A stretch of DNA of 64,000 nucleotides from Sphagnum compactum (taxonomy: Eukaryota > Bryophyta > Sphagnopsida > Sphagnales). Location: positions 14,136,001-14,200,000 of the forward strand of contig OZ234498.1 in the NCBI GenBank assembly GCA_965153455.1, written 5' to 3'. A program made the position numbers and the translations under genes. This document shows, one piece after another, positions 1-10,329 of the stretch. Below the pieces are notes generated by a model, which did no database searches, had not been told where the DNA came from, and saw only the letters and a list, made by a program, of their open reading frames with translations. Within the stretch, counting starts at the first letter, position 1; each line of letters opens with the position of its first letter.

Positions 1-147
1 GAGTGTAGAGGTTACACACTGGTTTTACAATGAGGCTTTGATTCTGCCCTTCTTTACCAAAAATACATGTCACATCATATCTGCTTGGAGGTGTTGAGAG
101 TAAGCTGGAAATGGTTAAAGAGATGGCTTTGCTTGGAATTATTTCAG

Positions 148-1336
148 GTGGACGAAAGGGCTGTGCTAAAACATTTTGATTGGCCAGAAGGCAAGGCAGA
201 TGCATTAAGAGAGGCTGCATTTGAGTACCAGGATCTTGAGAAGCTACAGCAGAAAGTTGCCGTATTTGAAGATAAGCCAGAGTTGCCTTGTGAGGCAGCA
301 CTGAATAGAATGTTGGCAGTCCAAGAGAAGTAAGTACTGTAATTCCATGTCATGATACCTACTACCTAAATCTGCATGACAATTTTGCATGACCCAATGA
401 GCCAGTGGCTACTGAATGAGGGTAAAAATAATTTCAAGTGAAAATTGTTCATGTGGACATGTGTATTGGTGGTTTTTTATGTGTTGATCTCTTCTCACTT
501 TGCACCTACAACTTCATTTAGTGACACAGAACTGTGCACTTGATTGGTCCAGAATGGAAAAAAGTGTGTATGCAATGTTGCGGGGCAGAGACTTGGCTAC
601 AACTCGCTACAAGGAATTCAGTATCCCCACTCAATGGATGCTTGATTCTGGTTTGGTTGGCAAAGTAATGTTTTTCTATATCATCCTGAGTTCTGAATTC
701 AACACCCCAAACTTGCATAGAATAGGCTGTTGGTGTATGTAACAAGAGCTTGAAGAAGGCAAGGCATAAAATGCATTCCACTTAACTTAAGCTTACCTAC
801 TGGGATTGCAGATAAAGTCAGGAGCTGTAAGGATAGCACAGCTTTACATGCAGAGAGTGGCATCAGAACTGGATCTTCTCAGTTCTATCTCTGAGAAAGA
901 ACCATTGCTGCAATTCCTATTACTGCAGGGAGTTCAGTTTGCATTCCGTGTCCACCAGGTTTCAAAATTTTCTTCACTCGTTTCTGCTGTGTCTGACATT
1001 GAGGTGTCTTCATTTGTATTCCTTCGTCTATGAGTTCACGGTTATGGAAGTTTTGAACCCAATCAGCCCAGTCCAGTTTTTGTGGTCAGGAACTTCAGGA
1101 GTAGGGCTGATTGGGAATTGTCTCCACCTTGCAGGCTGGTGTAAAAGTCTTTTATCACTCATGTGGCTGTGAGCTTGACTGATTTCTGAGTTTCACCGCA
1201 TGTTCAAAATGACTAAGTACTTATATTTTGGTCTCTTGTTTGGATGCAGTTTGCTGGAGGCTTTGATGATGACAGTATGGCAGCTTTTGATGCACTACGC
1301 AATCGAGCACATCTTGGCAATAACTCTGAGTCCTAA
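148..1336 (+). CDS. CHUP1: CHUP1-like chloroplast positioning protein, 3' part (partial gene)
   Basis: Four 3'-terminal exons are visible: 148-329, 553-664, 812-958 and 1250-1336 (stop TAA). All introns are GT..AG and phases close; together they give the last 175 residues. The conserved CHUP1 carboxy-terminal domain is unmistakable: VDERAVLKHFDWPEGKADAL at the start, then a YREF-type segment (RYKEFSIP), then FLLLQGVQFAFRVHQFAGGF near the end. In the family this domain is needed for chloroplast photorelocation; CHUP1 sits on the chloroplast outer envelope and links it to actin. The amino-terminal hydrophobic, coiled-coil, actin-binding and proline-rich parts would lie upstream, outside the window. 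The related IPGA1-type proteins share the domain, but the first exon here is closest to CHUP1 as I remember it. The domain assignment is firm; which paralogue is less certain. Confidence 0.9.
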
Positions 1337-2896
1337 ATCTCAATTTCTGATTGATTTCTCTAGAATTAAATCCTACTATAGCCAACATCCTACTGGCAGG
1401 ATGTCTGAAAAAAGTTTCAACCCTCCGCCCATAACTAGTTAGAGAATGTTCAAATGTCAATGCACTGGCACTTGGATTTCTAAACAGGAAATTCTAGTCA
1501 TGCCCTGCAGCTATTTTGGCATCACTTATAGAATGCATGGACCTGATTAGAAGTCTGATTGTGTTTCCCAGGAGTTTCTGAACAGATGTATTTGTTACAT
1601 TTGCTGGTGGAAGCATTCTGGTCATTGAGGAAGCATTCAGCATTGTAATTGGAATACAGGGCCATCATGAAGAATTTAACCCACAAATCACAACCTAAGT
1701 TTAATCCTGATAAGAGTCAATTAAAAATAGTGGTGATAAACTGCCCATCATTACCCATGACTTTATCAGCTGCTGATTGAAGGTGGATGTAGAGAATCAC
1801 ATAATAATGCACCAAAAATCTGGACAACCCATTAAGCCAAATCTGCATTCTGAATTTTCTGTCACATTTCTGTAAGTGAAGGAATACTCAGTCACAATGT
1901 TTGGTAGCACTCAACAACATAGCTAATTATAAAAGTCAAATCATATCAAGTTGCAACAAGCTTGTGAGCATAAGCTTCATTTCATATTACCTTGTCCCTG
2001 TAAAAGCAAACATCTGAGCCAAAAGCAAAGAGAGGCCCACATACTATGTACAGTAGTGGTTGAGGACTCTTGCACCCTGGACATTATCCTTTCAAGCCTT
2101 ACCACTGGTAATCAATCACAGTCAGTTCTGAACAGTTTGCTGGCAATTGACAGAAAACCTAATGATCACCTGATGACCTATGTTGCAAAAAACCATATAT
2201 CTGTAAAGTTGCAGAGAAATCTCCTCCACAACATCACTTTGAATGTGTAACAAAACAATGTGTGCAACTATACCTTCACGACAGTTGTTTCTGAAGTGTC
2301 AGATCATTGCCTTCTTCATCACAAATAGCAGCAATGAGCTGCCAGGACTTTCCAATGACTTCATCAGCTCCCCACTGACAGTGGGTGTTCAGAAGTACAC
2401 ATGATTATCAGCCCAATGTAGAATGGTTTGCCCTGAGTGCAAAGATACCATAGTGGATCCAGAGCTTGGCCTATTGAAATTGAGCACTGATCAACCGGCA
2501 GGCAATGCTCACAGGCATGACATCGCTTCATGCATCTGTCAATTTTGATATGAGTTCTTGAGATTCTCACCCTATCACCTCAGCTCAAGACCTTCAATTA
2601 TGTTTTTCTAGGAGAATACCAAATCCCTATTGACAGCTAGTTGCAAGGATCACCAACATCAAGAAAATCAGAAACTCTTGATTGCAGAATTGTTGCGTTA
2701 CCGATTTCAATTACATGATGTCGATTGCAAGTACAGCACATGTTAGTAGTTGTGCTTCTTCACAACGTTGAAGAAGAACAAGTTCTTAACCCTAGCCTTC
2801 CCTGGAACCCAAATCCTAAACCCCAACCCCGTCCTTCACATATATTGCTTCTTGAAGAACAGTATGTTAGTATGTTATACAGACTGTGCGTGCTCG
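1337..2896. other. Spacer downstream of the CHUP1-like gene, no gene seen
   Basis: This stretch presumably holds the 3' UTR of the CHUP1-like gene and then intergenic DNA. The few open frames (for example 1951-2250, opening with TTG) are short and show no family resemblance. Two diverged blocks around 1740-1850 and 2350-2440 share fragments ending in TCATCAGCT and may be relics of an old duplication. I see no RNA gene. Confidence 0.5.
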
Positions 2897-3138
2897 TATT
2901 CCACCGCAATTTTCCTAAAGAAAGAAACGCAAGCTTTCAAGACTGCCACACCAGTCTCGGAACACTACTAACCCGTGCTTTCTTTCTTCACTGCGAAGGA
3001 ATCTCGCCCCGTGGCTCCTATTCCACCGCGATTTCCCTAAAGAAGGAAACGCCAGCTTTTCAAGACTGCCACAACGGTCTCGCAACACTACTAAAGCGTG
3101 CTTTCTTCACTGCGAAAGAATCTCCTGCAAACTCCAAC
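2897..3138. repeat. Two-copy tandem duplication, unit about 122 bp
   Basis: Copy 1 runs 2897-3018 and copy 2 runs 3019-3138. Both begin TATTCCACCGC and carry CTAAAGAA, AAACGC, AAGACTGCCACA and GCGAA(A/G)GAATCTC in the same order, with scattered substitutions and small indels. The duplication keeps reading frames open on both strands, which inflates the ORFs here. Confidence 0.85.
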
Positions 3139-3238
3139 ACTCTCTTTAAAGCACTGCCGATAAATCCCTCCACGGACGTCCGACGAAGCTCTAGGGTTGC
3201 ACGATGAGGCACACTTTGCCGAGAACTCAGGGTACCAA

Positions 3239-3275
3239 CGCTGCTGCTGCTGCTTCTGCTGCCGCCGCCGCCACC
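3239..3275. repeat. Imperfect GCT/GCC trinucleotide run
   Basis: A run of GCTGCTGCTGCTGC, interrupted by TTC, continues into GCCGCCGCCGCC. On the + strand it would read as polyalanine and on the - strand as Ser/Gly repeats. It sits in the GC-richer patch between the CHUP1-like gene and the next gene. Confidence 0.8.
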
Positions 3276-3876
3276 GGACTGCGGCAAGTCGTCCCCGTCA
3301 CAGTGCCTTGGATGGCTGAGGTCAACATTTCTTGAGAACAAAAGAAGCGAGCTGAATCGCTGCTCAACCAAGGTGGACCTCCGATCAGGCATAACGACCA
3401 AAAAATTCTCTATCTCTACAGCAAGAAGAGTGTACTACGAGTTCTTCCGTCGCCTGCTCGAATGCTAGCTTCAACGTACTTCAACAACAGTACCAAGGGC
3501 TAGCTCTCGCAGATAATAAACAATTGAACATGCTGTCTCTTCTTTCTCTTTCTTTCTCTCACACAAACAACCATGCGCGCTGCCTCTCTCTCTCTCTCTG
3601 TCCCCACCCCTATGTCGCGGTGCAAGCGCTCGAGCAACGATGCGAAGCAGCACGGAGTTCGGCAGCAGCAGACAAGGACAACAAAGCAAACAAGCAAGCA
3701 AACAAGGGAGAGCGTCACGTACATTAGGCCTATGTTAGAAGCTTCTGGAGATTAATTATTGTCGAGTAGCCTTCCTTGGACGACATTCATCCATCCATCT
3801 ACTATCATGCCCTTGGCAACCGACCTTCGTGGATGAAACTTGTTTATTTGCCATAGCCTTTTCGGATAGCTCCCTA

Positions 3877-4200
3877 AGTGCCAATTATATCACGCAATGG
3901 CCATTGAACGGTCACGGCTGAGTGCCAATTACGTCACATATTGACCACTGAACAGACCTAGTGCCCATTATGTCACATAATAGCCATTGCTTAGACCGTC
4001 GTTGAGTGGCCATTATGTCAGATAATGGCTATTAATGATCAGACCCGGCGGAGTGCCGATTCCGTCACATAATAATGACCGTTGGTTAGACCCGGCCGAT
4101 AAGTGCCGATTCGTCACATAATAATGGCCGTTGGTGAGACCCGGCCAATATGTGCCGAACACTGCCGAGTACGTCAGATAATGGCCGTATTTCAGACCCG
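3877..4200. repeat. Seven-copy promoter-proximal tandem repeat with CGTCA cores
   Basis: Seven diverged copies start at about 3877, 3921, 3960, 4005, 4052, 4102 and 4151, with periods of 39-50 bp. The consensus is roughly GTGCC(A/G)ATTACGTCACAT, then AATGGCC, a GTTG/ATTG element and AGACCCGGCCG in the later copies. Copies at 3921, 4052, 4102 and 4151 contain CGTCA, whose complement TGACG is the core bound by plant TGA-type bZIP factors; the copies at 3960 and 4005 have TGTCA instead. The array ends about 800 bp upstream of the next start codon. Its regulatory role is inferred. Confidence 0.75.
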
Positions 4201-4999
4201 GAGGATCTCTTCCACGTTTCCGGTTATCTGAGATGAAGTGGACATTTCTCTTTCTGGTTGTCCGGGTTGACACGACAACGCGTTTTGATTCTTTTTTTGT
4301 TTATTTTTCCCTGCCCTCTGCCCGTCTCCTTTTCCACGCCGACGCAGCATAAGCCGTCCTCCGAGACGAAGCTCCAGACCCTCCTCGTGAGCTTTTGCCG
4401 TTGCTTCCACGATTTCGCTGCAAAGATTTCGCTGCTCAATTTCCGGCGCAATAGCGTGGCCGCTGCGAACATTCACGTTGCTTGCAAGCTGAGATTCGTC
4501 TACTTCAGTTTTGACTCGTTGCCGCTGAGGTTTTGGCCGCCAGGAGTTTTCGCAAACGTCGAATTTTAGTTTTGCTTAGGGTTTGAAGATAAGGATTTTG
4601 GGAAGCGGCGAAACTTTGGAGGTTTTTTTGTGCAAGGGATTTTCTCTAGGGATCCAGAGAAGAGGAGGAGGAGAACTGGAATTGTAAGAATATTTGAGAA
4701 TCACAGTGTGTTTTTTTTCGGCGAAAGTTGTGAACGGAAAAGGGTTTGTGAATTGGCGAGATGGCGTGTCTGTATTGATGCGAAGAGCGCGGGGGGAGAG
4801 AGCAAGAACCATGGCAGAAGAAACGCGCCGGCAGAGGAACATACTACTGACATCGCAGAAAATAGTGCCACCGTGACGCTTTAAGCTTCGGAGGCAATCG
4901 ACAACTGTAGACGACAACCATTTTCAAGGTCTTGAAAGAGCAACGCAAACTCTAACGACGGAACCGAAGACTACCCGAGCTTGTTAGGGTTTCACAAAC
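4201..4999 (+). promoter_or_regulatory. Probable promoter and 5' leader of the 818-aa gene
   Basis: This GC-richer, pyrimidine-rich stretch lies between the tandem repeat and the ATG at 5000. A telobox-like GTTAGGGTTT lies just upstream of the ATG. Short upstream ATGs are present, for example near 4258 and 4630. I cannot place the transcription start. No coding exon is needed here to complete the downstream protein. Confidence 0.4.
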
Positions 5000-7900
5000 A
5001 TGGACTCCAGAGATGCTTCCTCAAAGACCTTCCTTCCAAGGGTGTCTAGTTTAACGTCTCTCAAGGGTATGTACCTCCTCTTTACCCTCTCCAACTTTCT
5101 TTGTTTTCTCCGAAGGCATGTGAACTTTCAGACATATGTTGTGTTGTGTTTGCAGTTTGGACTGTGGCAAGAGAGACAGGTTAGAGTGGGAGCAGAAGGG
5201 CTGTTGTTGCATGATGGGCAGGATTGTCAACTCTTCTTGTGACATGGCCAGATGCGTGTAAATTATGGATTTATGTATTTGCCCCTAGTCTCTTGCACGA
5301 GTCTGTATTTGATGTTTTGTTTTTTATTTTTATTTTTTGGTCGTTGTTGTAGGAAAAGCAGTTCATCATATGGCTCCGATGGCAAGCAAAGATGTGAATA
5401 CAGGAGAAGGGAAGCTGGCATACAAGCGTCACCATTCTCTTGGCAACCTTGGCAAGGGGACTCTCCCTGCCTCATTCATGCTGGGGACACAAAACACTTC
5501 AACTGGAATTGATGATGGCAACATGGCATCCAAGCAGAAGAAGTCAATGTTTCTGAAGGATCCAGTGCAAAGGATGGCTTGGGTCACACGGAGGAGATGG
5601 AGACGGCTTGGAAATGCATCCCATCTCAAGATTAGGAGGTTTGTTTTGTTCTTTAATTGACTGCGTTTATTCTCAAGAGATTCTATTGTTTCAGAATATT
5701 AGTGTGCTAATATTCTGTAGGCATGGAACATGTATTGGCAAACTGTTTCCTATTCTTGACAGTCTTCATTATTGAACTGACTATCTGCTCCTCTCATTGT
5801 GAATTTTGTGTATTCCTGTGGTTAAATAATGTTACTAGTTGTGTTTTTTCAGGGACCATCTCTTTGGAATGCACAGACAGGTGCTGCAAAAACTGGTTTA
5901 TGCATCTGAGCCAACTGGCAGAGGTGACTTGGATGATTGGGAAGACACATATGTTACAAGGAGTTGGAAGAATTTCAGGAACAAAGTTTGCCAAAGGAAG
6001 TCTTTGAAGAGGTAGATTGCTAGTGCTTAACTATTTGTCCAAGCATATGCAAGAAGCAGATGTCACTAATTTTGTTTGATCCTGTTGAATTTGTTTCTGC
6101 ATTGAAGGTGGAAACCTGTGGCTATATACATCTGTTGGTGAATTATTGATTTATTGTGCAATTACTATTAGGTGTGCAGGCACTTGTGTCAGCTATTCCC
6201 CAGTTTTGTTCAATGTTTTGGTTTTGAAGTTTTTCCCTGCTTGTGTTGCAGGGGATGTCATGGAGTCTTTCCTCGGACACTGGGTAGCAGCTCAAATATA
6301 CAGCAGATAAATCACACCCTCAAGGCTGAAGTTGAGTCTTCACGAACTTCAACTGTTACAGAAGTTCAAGACTACTCATCACAAGACTCTGCAGAAGTTG
6401 ATGATGCAGATTTATCAATCAATTCTCTGTTTCATTGGGTCAAGCACACCTCAAAGCTCTCCTTGCTGTGGCAAAAGGTGGATTTGACCACTAATGATTT
6501 GAAGGGTAACATTAAGCTTCAAGGCTGTGATTGGGAGGCAAGTACAAAAGAGACCAATGAGCAGGAACCTGCCTCAATCTTATCTGAAAGTTTGACCTCT
6601 GAGGGGTGCCATACTCCTGTGCAGTTCTGTGCAAGCACCAAGTGTGTTGATGACTTCCCTGCTTTGACTGCAGACAACAAAATGACCCATGAGCACCAAA
6701 CTAAGTTAGAGTTTTTAAAACCCTTTACCTATGTTCCCGGGTCTGAAACTGGAGCTGTTTCGGGTAGGGACTCAAGTAGATCTGCAACACTGGATACTGC
6801 AGAAGACTGTGATTCACAGGGGGGTTCCTCCTCCCTTGCCTTCCATGAGGATCAAGGTGGTTTTGTGCATTATGATTTGCAGGAGATGCAGCAACTTTTC
6901 CTGGCTCAGGGTCCAGGGGAGATTCTAATTGGTGGTCGATTTGAGCTTTCAGGTGGAGGTATGGAGTTCCTATTTGTGGATGCAAATAGCATGTCTAAAG
7001 CAATTGGGGTGGGCCTTGAGCATTCTAAAGTTGTTTTGACAAGCAGCTTAGACATTGAGGTCATAATGCTAGGGAAAGAAGATTGGGAAGCCAAGTGGAT
7101 AGAGGGTTTGAAAATGAAGGGTTCTTTCAATCTCATGTCAGTGAAGCCACTGGAACTGCAAAAAAGGGCCACTCAACTTATAACAGTCAATGAGATGGCA
7201 CAGAGGTTTGGAGTGGGGTTAATTGGGTCAAATGGTATCGCTACTGATCTGACCATGGAGACAGATGATGAGTATGTGGAGATGGAGCCATTTCTGTTTG
7301 AGGTTGCACGGTTCATGCTGAGGAATCACCCTGTTCCTGATGGAGAAGACAATCGCACTGCACCAGCAATTGCTGCTTTGTTCAGGAGGAAGAACAATGC
7401 AGCACTCTCTCAGAGGTTTTGTAGGGTCACTGTTCATCCAAGACAGGGCAGAGTTGTCATCCCAGATAATTCTACAGGACTTCCTTCAAGTTTGTTGAAC
7501 TTGGCAGGCATCTGTCCAACTTTGACTATGCAGTTTGAGGAGGAGAGTGGCAGGAAGATGTTCACAATAGAAACTGTAGCAGAATGTGCCCTCAGAGACA
7601 GTGAAACAACTGGGCCAGAGGAATGTGAATTTGGATGGTATCAAGACGAGTTGAATTTGTCACTCACATGTCTGGAGGATGATAAGGCAGTTCTATTGGA
7701 CTCCATTGGGATGCTACATTCAGGAGAAGTCAACAATATCCTTGCAGATGGGGTGTCTGATGCTGGAGAAGATTTTCAGATTACCTGTGCTGAAATCTCT
7801 GAGCAGTTTTACTCCCAAGATGTATCATCAATGGGGGAAGCAACTCTTGCATATCGATTTTTCCGTCGTGATGTTCCAGATTTCAAGCATCATCCTGGCC

Positions 7901-8196
7901 CTGACCAGCAATCATGTGCACAAAGCTCTATTTATGCAACATTAAAACCATCCATCAAAGGGTTGTGGGAGCCAATAACTGATGATGAAGATGCACCCTA
8001 CTTGTTCAAAATGGACCGAGTACTGCTGGAAAAGAATGCCAGTGCAAGTGAACCTGAAGATGGGCTGCAAGTTACTCAGCCTCTGGAGTTGCCATTGTTG
8101 ATTAACCATGCCATGACACATCTGGAACAGGTGGGGGGACACCGCAAAGCTATCAGCAGGAGAGTGCTAGGTTTTAGAAAGAATTCCCCAACATAG
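5000..8196 (+). CDS. Uncharacterised 818-aa protein, four exons
   Basis: Exons 5000-5066, 5353-5638, 5853-6011 and 6252-8196 join with phases 1, 2 and 2 and give an open frame of 818 residues ending TAG. I do not recognise the family. Residues 1-22 are Ser/Thr-rich. The region around residue 50 contains LGNLGKGTLPASFMLG. Residues 99-118 form a strongly basic patch (VTRRRWRRLGNASHLKIRR), and the third exon contains RGDLDDWEDTYVTRSWKNF. The large last exon starts with about 200 Ser/Glu-rich, probably disordered residues. It then has a better-ordered block with GEILIGGRFELSGGGMEFLF, GVGLEHSKVV and LFEVARFMLRNHPVPDGE, and an acidic carboxy terminus. No transmembrane segment, signal peptide or catalytic motif is evident. 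The basic patch could bind nucleic acid or act in nuclear import; that is inference. The start codon is the first in-frame ATG of the leader exon. Confidence 0.75.
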
Positions 8197-9904
8197 AACA
8201 TTCCTAGGTTACAGACCCAGCACAGATATGTGTGAAGTATTTTACATCATGTATACACATGTTTATGGTTTTTTAATTGTTTTATGTGGCCAATAATATG
8301 TGCTTCCACTGAAAGTATGTTACAGAGGGAAATATCTTGCAAAGGCTTCTGGGAACTCATCTGCTTTGTTGTTGCAGCCCTTGCAAATATGCACAAAGTG
8401 TTGCTACAACAAGCAAGACGATTAATATCATTACTAGGAAGCCCAAAATTTACTAGAGAACAGGCCATGAACAGTAGTGGATTCTGCACACCTGGCAGAA
8501 TCTGCTGTTCACGCCCCATTCTTCTGGCGGCAAAAAGGAAGGCCATGGAATGCCATGAGAAGTCCAGGGATTGATGGGTGAATCAGCACTGCTGACACTT
8601 CTGCAGAATCGGTAGCAAGTGATTTGGCCTCCTATTTCAGTGCTTTCAATGTGGATGCAAAAAACAATTGGATTTTAGTAGGTTGTGTGAAACCTATTTA
8701 CATGATGAGGATTGAGTATTGGCCTGAATTAAGCCTTTCGAGGCTAAGTTCAATGGTCCGTGAACATTTTACCTATTGCTTTATTTTCATATTGAAGAAC
8801 ATACAAGGTGGTTATTGGGCATACATTATTTGAACTATAACATGGTTGACATATGTTGTTCCATACAAAATATTTGTTATCAACATGAATCCACACACAA
8901 GTTTATGTAAACCCTATTCGAGTTTTCACCAAATAACATTGTGTTGTTGGTCACAATTGATGAATTTGACCTTCACTTATACTTGTCGACATGAACAAGT
9001 TAAAATCTTATCAATACCCAAAACACACAATATCATAAACAATTTTATACCACAAATATTGATCATTTGTATTGTAGTTACCCATTTTTTTCAGTATTGA
9101 TTATATTTTTACATTTTTTATTGATGTTAGTATGTCATAATTGATTGGTCAAGATACTTCATTAATTATGTTCATCTAATTTTAACTATGTAATGATCAT
9201 AATGACACACATGTTTGATAATGATGATTTACCCTAAATGACACTTTACTATTAATATTTATTGTCATCATTTATTATTAACCATAACTAATACTATTGT
9301 TCATGTTATTGATTGAACAATGATCTTGCATTCTTGTTGTGCCCTTTTATTTATTTTTCCATTCTTTCATAATTTTTTTAACTAACCATGAACATGAAAT
9401 CTAAAAGTGCTATCAAAAGATTATAAAAAAAATAAAATAATCATTTAATCAAATAATCATTAGATTTTTCCACATGAACAAGAAACTTAATGATTGATAT
9501 TACATATTTTTTGTTTTTTATCTTCATAGTTGCCATGGGAAGAAGATTGAATGAGAATTGCAAGTGCTTACTCGACATTTTTAATTGCAACTTGCTAAAA
9601 ATTAATATTAATACCACCACTATTGACATTTTCAATTTGCAAAACAAAGTTGTTCAATAATTTGTTGCACAAGGGAAAAAAAAAATTTAGTAATTCCTCA
9701 AATTTCAAACAATGCCACACCACAAGCAAGTCCTTGTGGGGAATTGTTGTTCGAAGTCTAGAGTAAAGACCAAGGAGCAGATCATGTGCCTTGTGATATT
9801 TTGGTGATGATACCCAAGTTAACTTGGGCATGCCTACGTGCAGCCTTTCTTTTTGCCAGCTATGTATAGCCATAAAAACTAAATTAAAAAGCGCTAAAAT
9901 CATG
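8197..9904. other. Spacer, 3' UTR then AT-rich DNA
   Basis: The first few hundred bases are probably the 3' UTR of the 818-aa gene. From about 8840 the sequence becomes strongly AT-rich with many stops in all frames. The short ORFs at 8284-8574 and 8846-9100 show no family features. No RNA gene or TE coding segment is seen. Confidence 0.5.
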
Positions 9905-10085
9905 TGGTTTTTTCGAGATTTTCAATAGCCATAATAATTCCAAAAAAAATTAAGAAAAAATCGCCAGATTTCTGTACATGGTTTGAGTAGGTAGCCAAAA
10001 ACGTAGAAGGATGATTTTGAATTTTTGACTTTCATATTAAGCTTGTAGCCAAATTTGGCTAAATCTTGCTGTGAATCATGGCCAC
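9905..10085. mobile_element. Short palindrome-bearing dispersed element in the pyruvate kinase promoter
   Basis: The segment contains GGTAGCCAAAAACG, GATGATTTTGAATTTTTG, TTTCATATTAAG and the perfect 16-bp palindrome TAGCCAAATTTGGCTA at 10046-10061, followed by AATCTT. The same order of blocks recurs at 33790-33940 and, in reverse orientation, at about 35060-35200. A lone degenerate palindrome lies at 30828-30844. This points to a small non-autonomous (MITE-like) element. Its limits and any target-site duplication are not resolved. Confidence 0.5.
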
Positions 10086-10329
10086 TTTGGCATAACACAA
10101 AATTGACAAAGAAAAAACACTGATGTTGCGTCGTGTGCAGAGGAGGGAGAGTTCATCGCCACTTCGTTCCTTGCTGCTCCGCTCCTCTTCTTCTTCTTCT
10201 TCTTCTTCTTCTTCCTGCTTCACTGTTTTGTGCAATTTGTATTGAGCTTTTGTTGTTGTTGGTTTTTTTTAAAATTAACAAAACATTTGCTTTGTTTGCA
10301 TCAACAACTACTAAACAATCGTGTTCATC
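10086..10329 (+). promoter_or_regulatory. Proximal promoter and 5' leader of plastid pyruvate kinase
   Basis: This interval carries an uninterrupted CTT trinucleotide tract at about 10187-10215, followed by a T-rich stretch. Pyrimidine-rich leaders of this kind are common in plant genes. The ATG at 10330 is the first in frame with the transit peptide, although a GTG nine bases upstream keeps the frame open. Confidence 0.4.

Noticed and set aside
1951-2250. 99-codon ORF downstream of the CHUP1-like gene
   Set aside because: Opens with TTG, no family signal, no splice context.
8284-8574. 96-codon ORF after the 818-aa gene
   Set aside because: Lies in the probable 3' UTR or spacer with an overlapping antisense frame; no family features.
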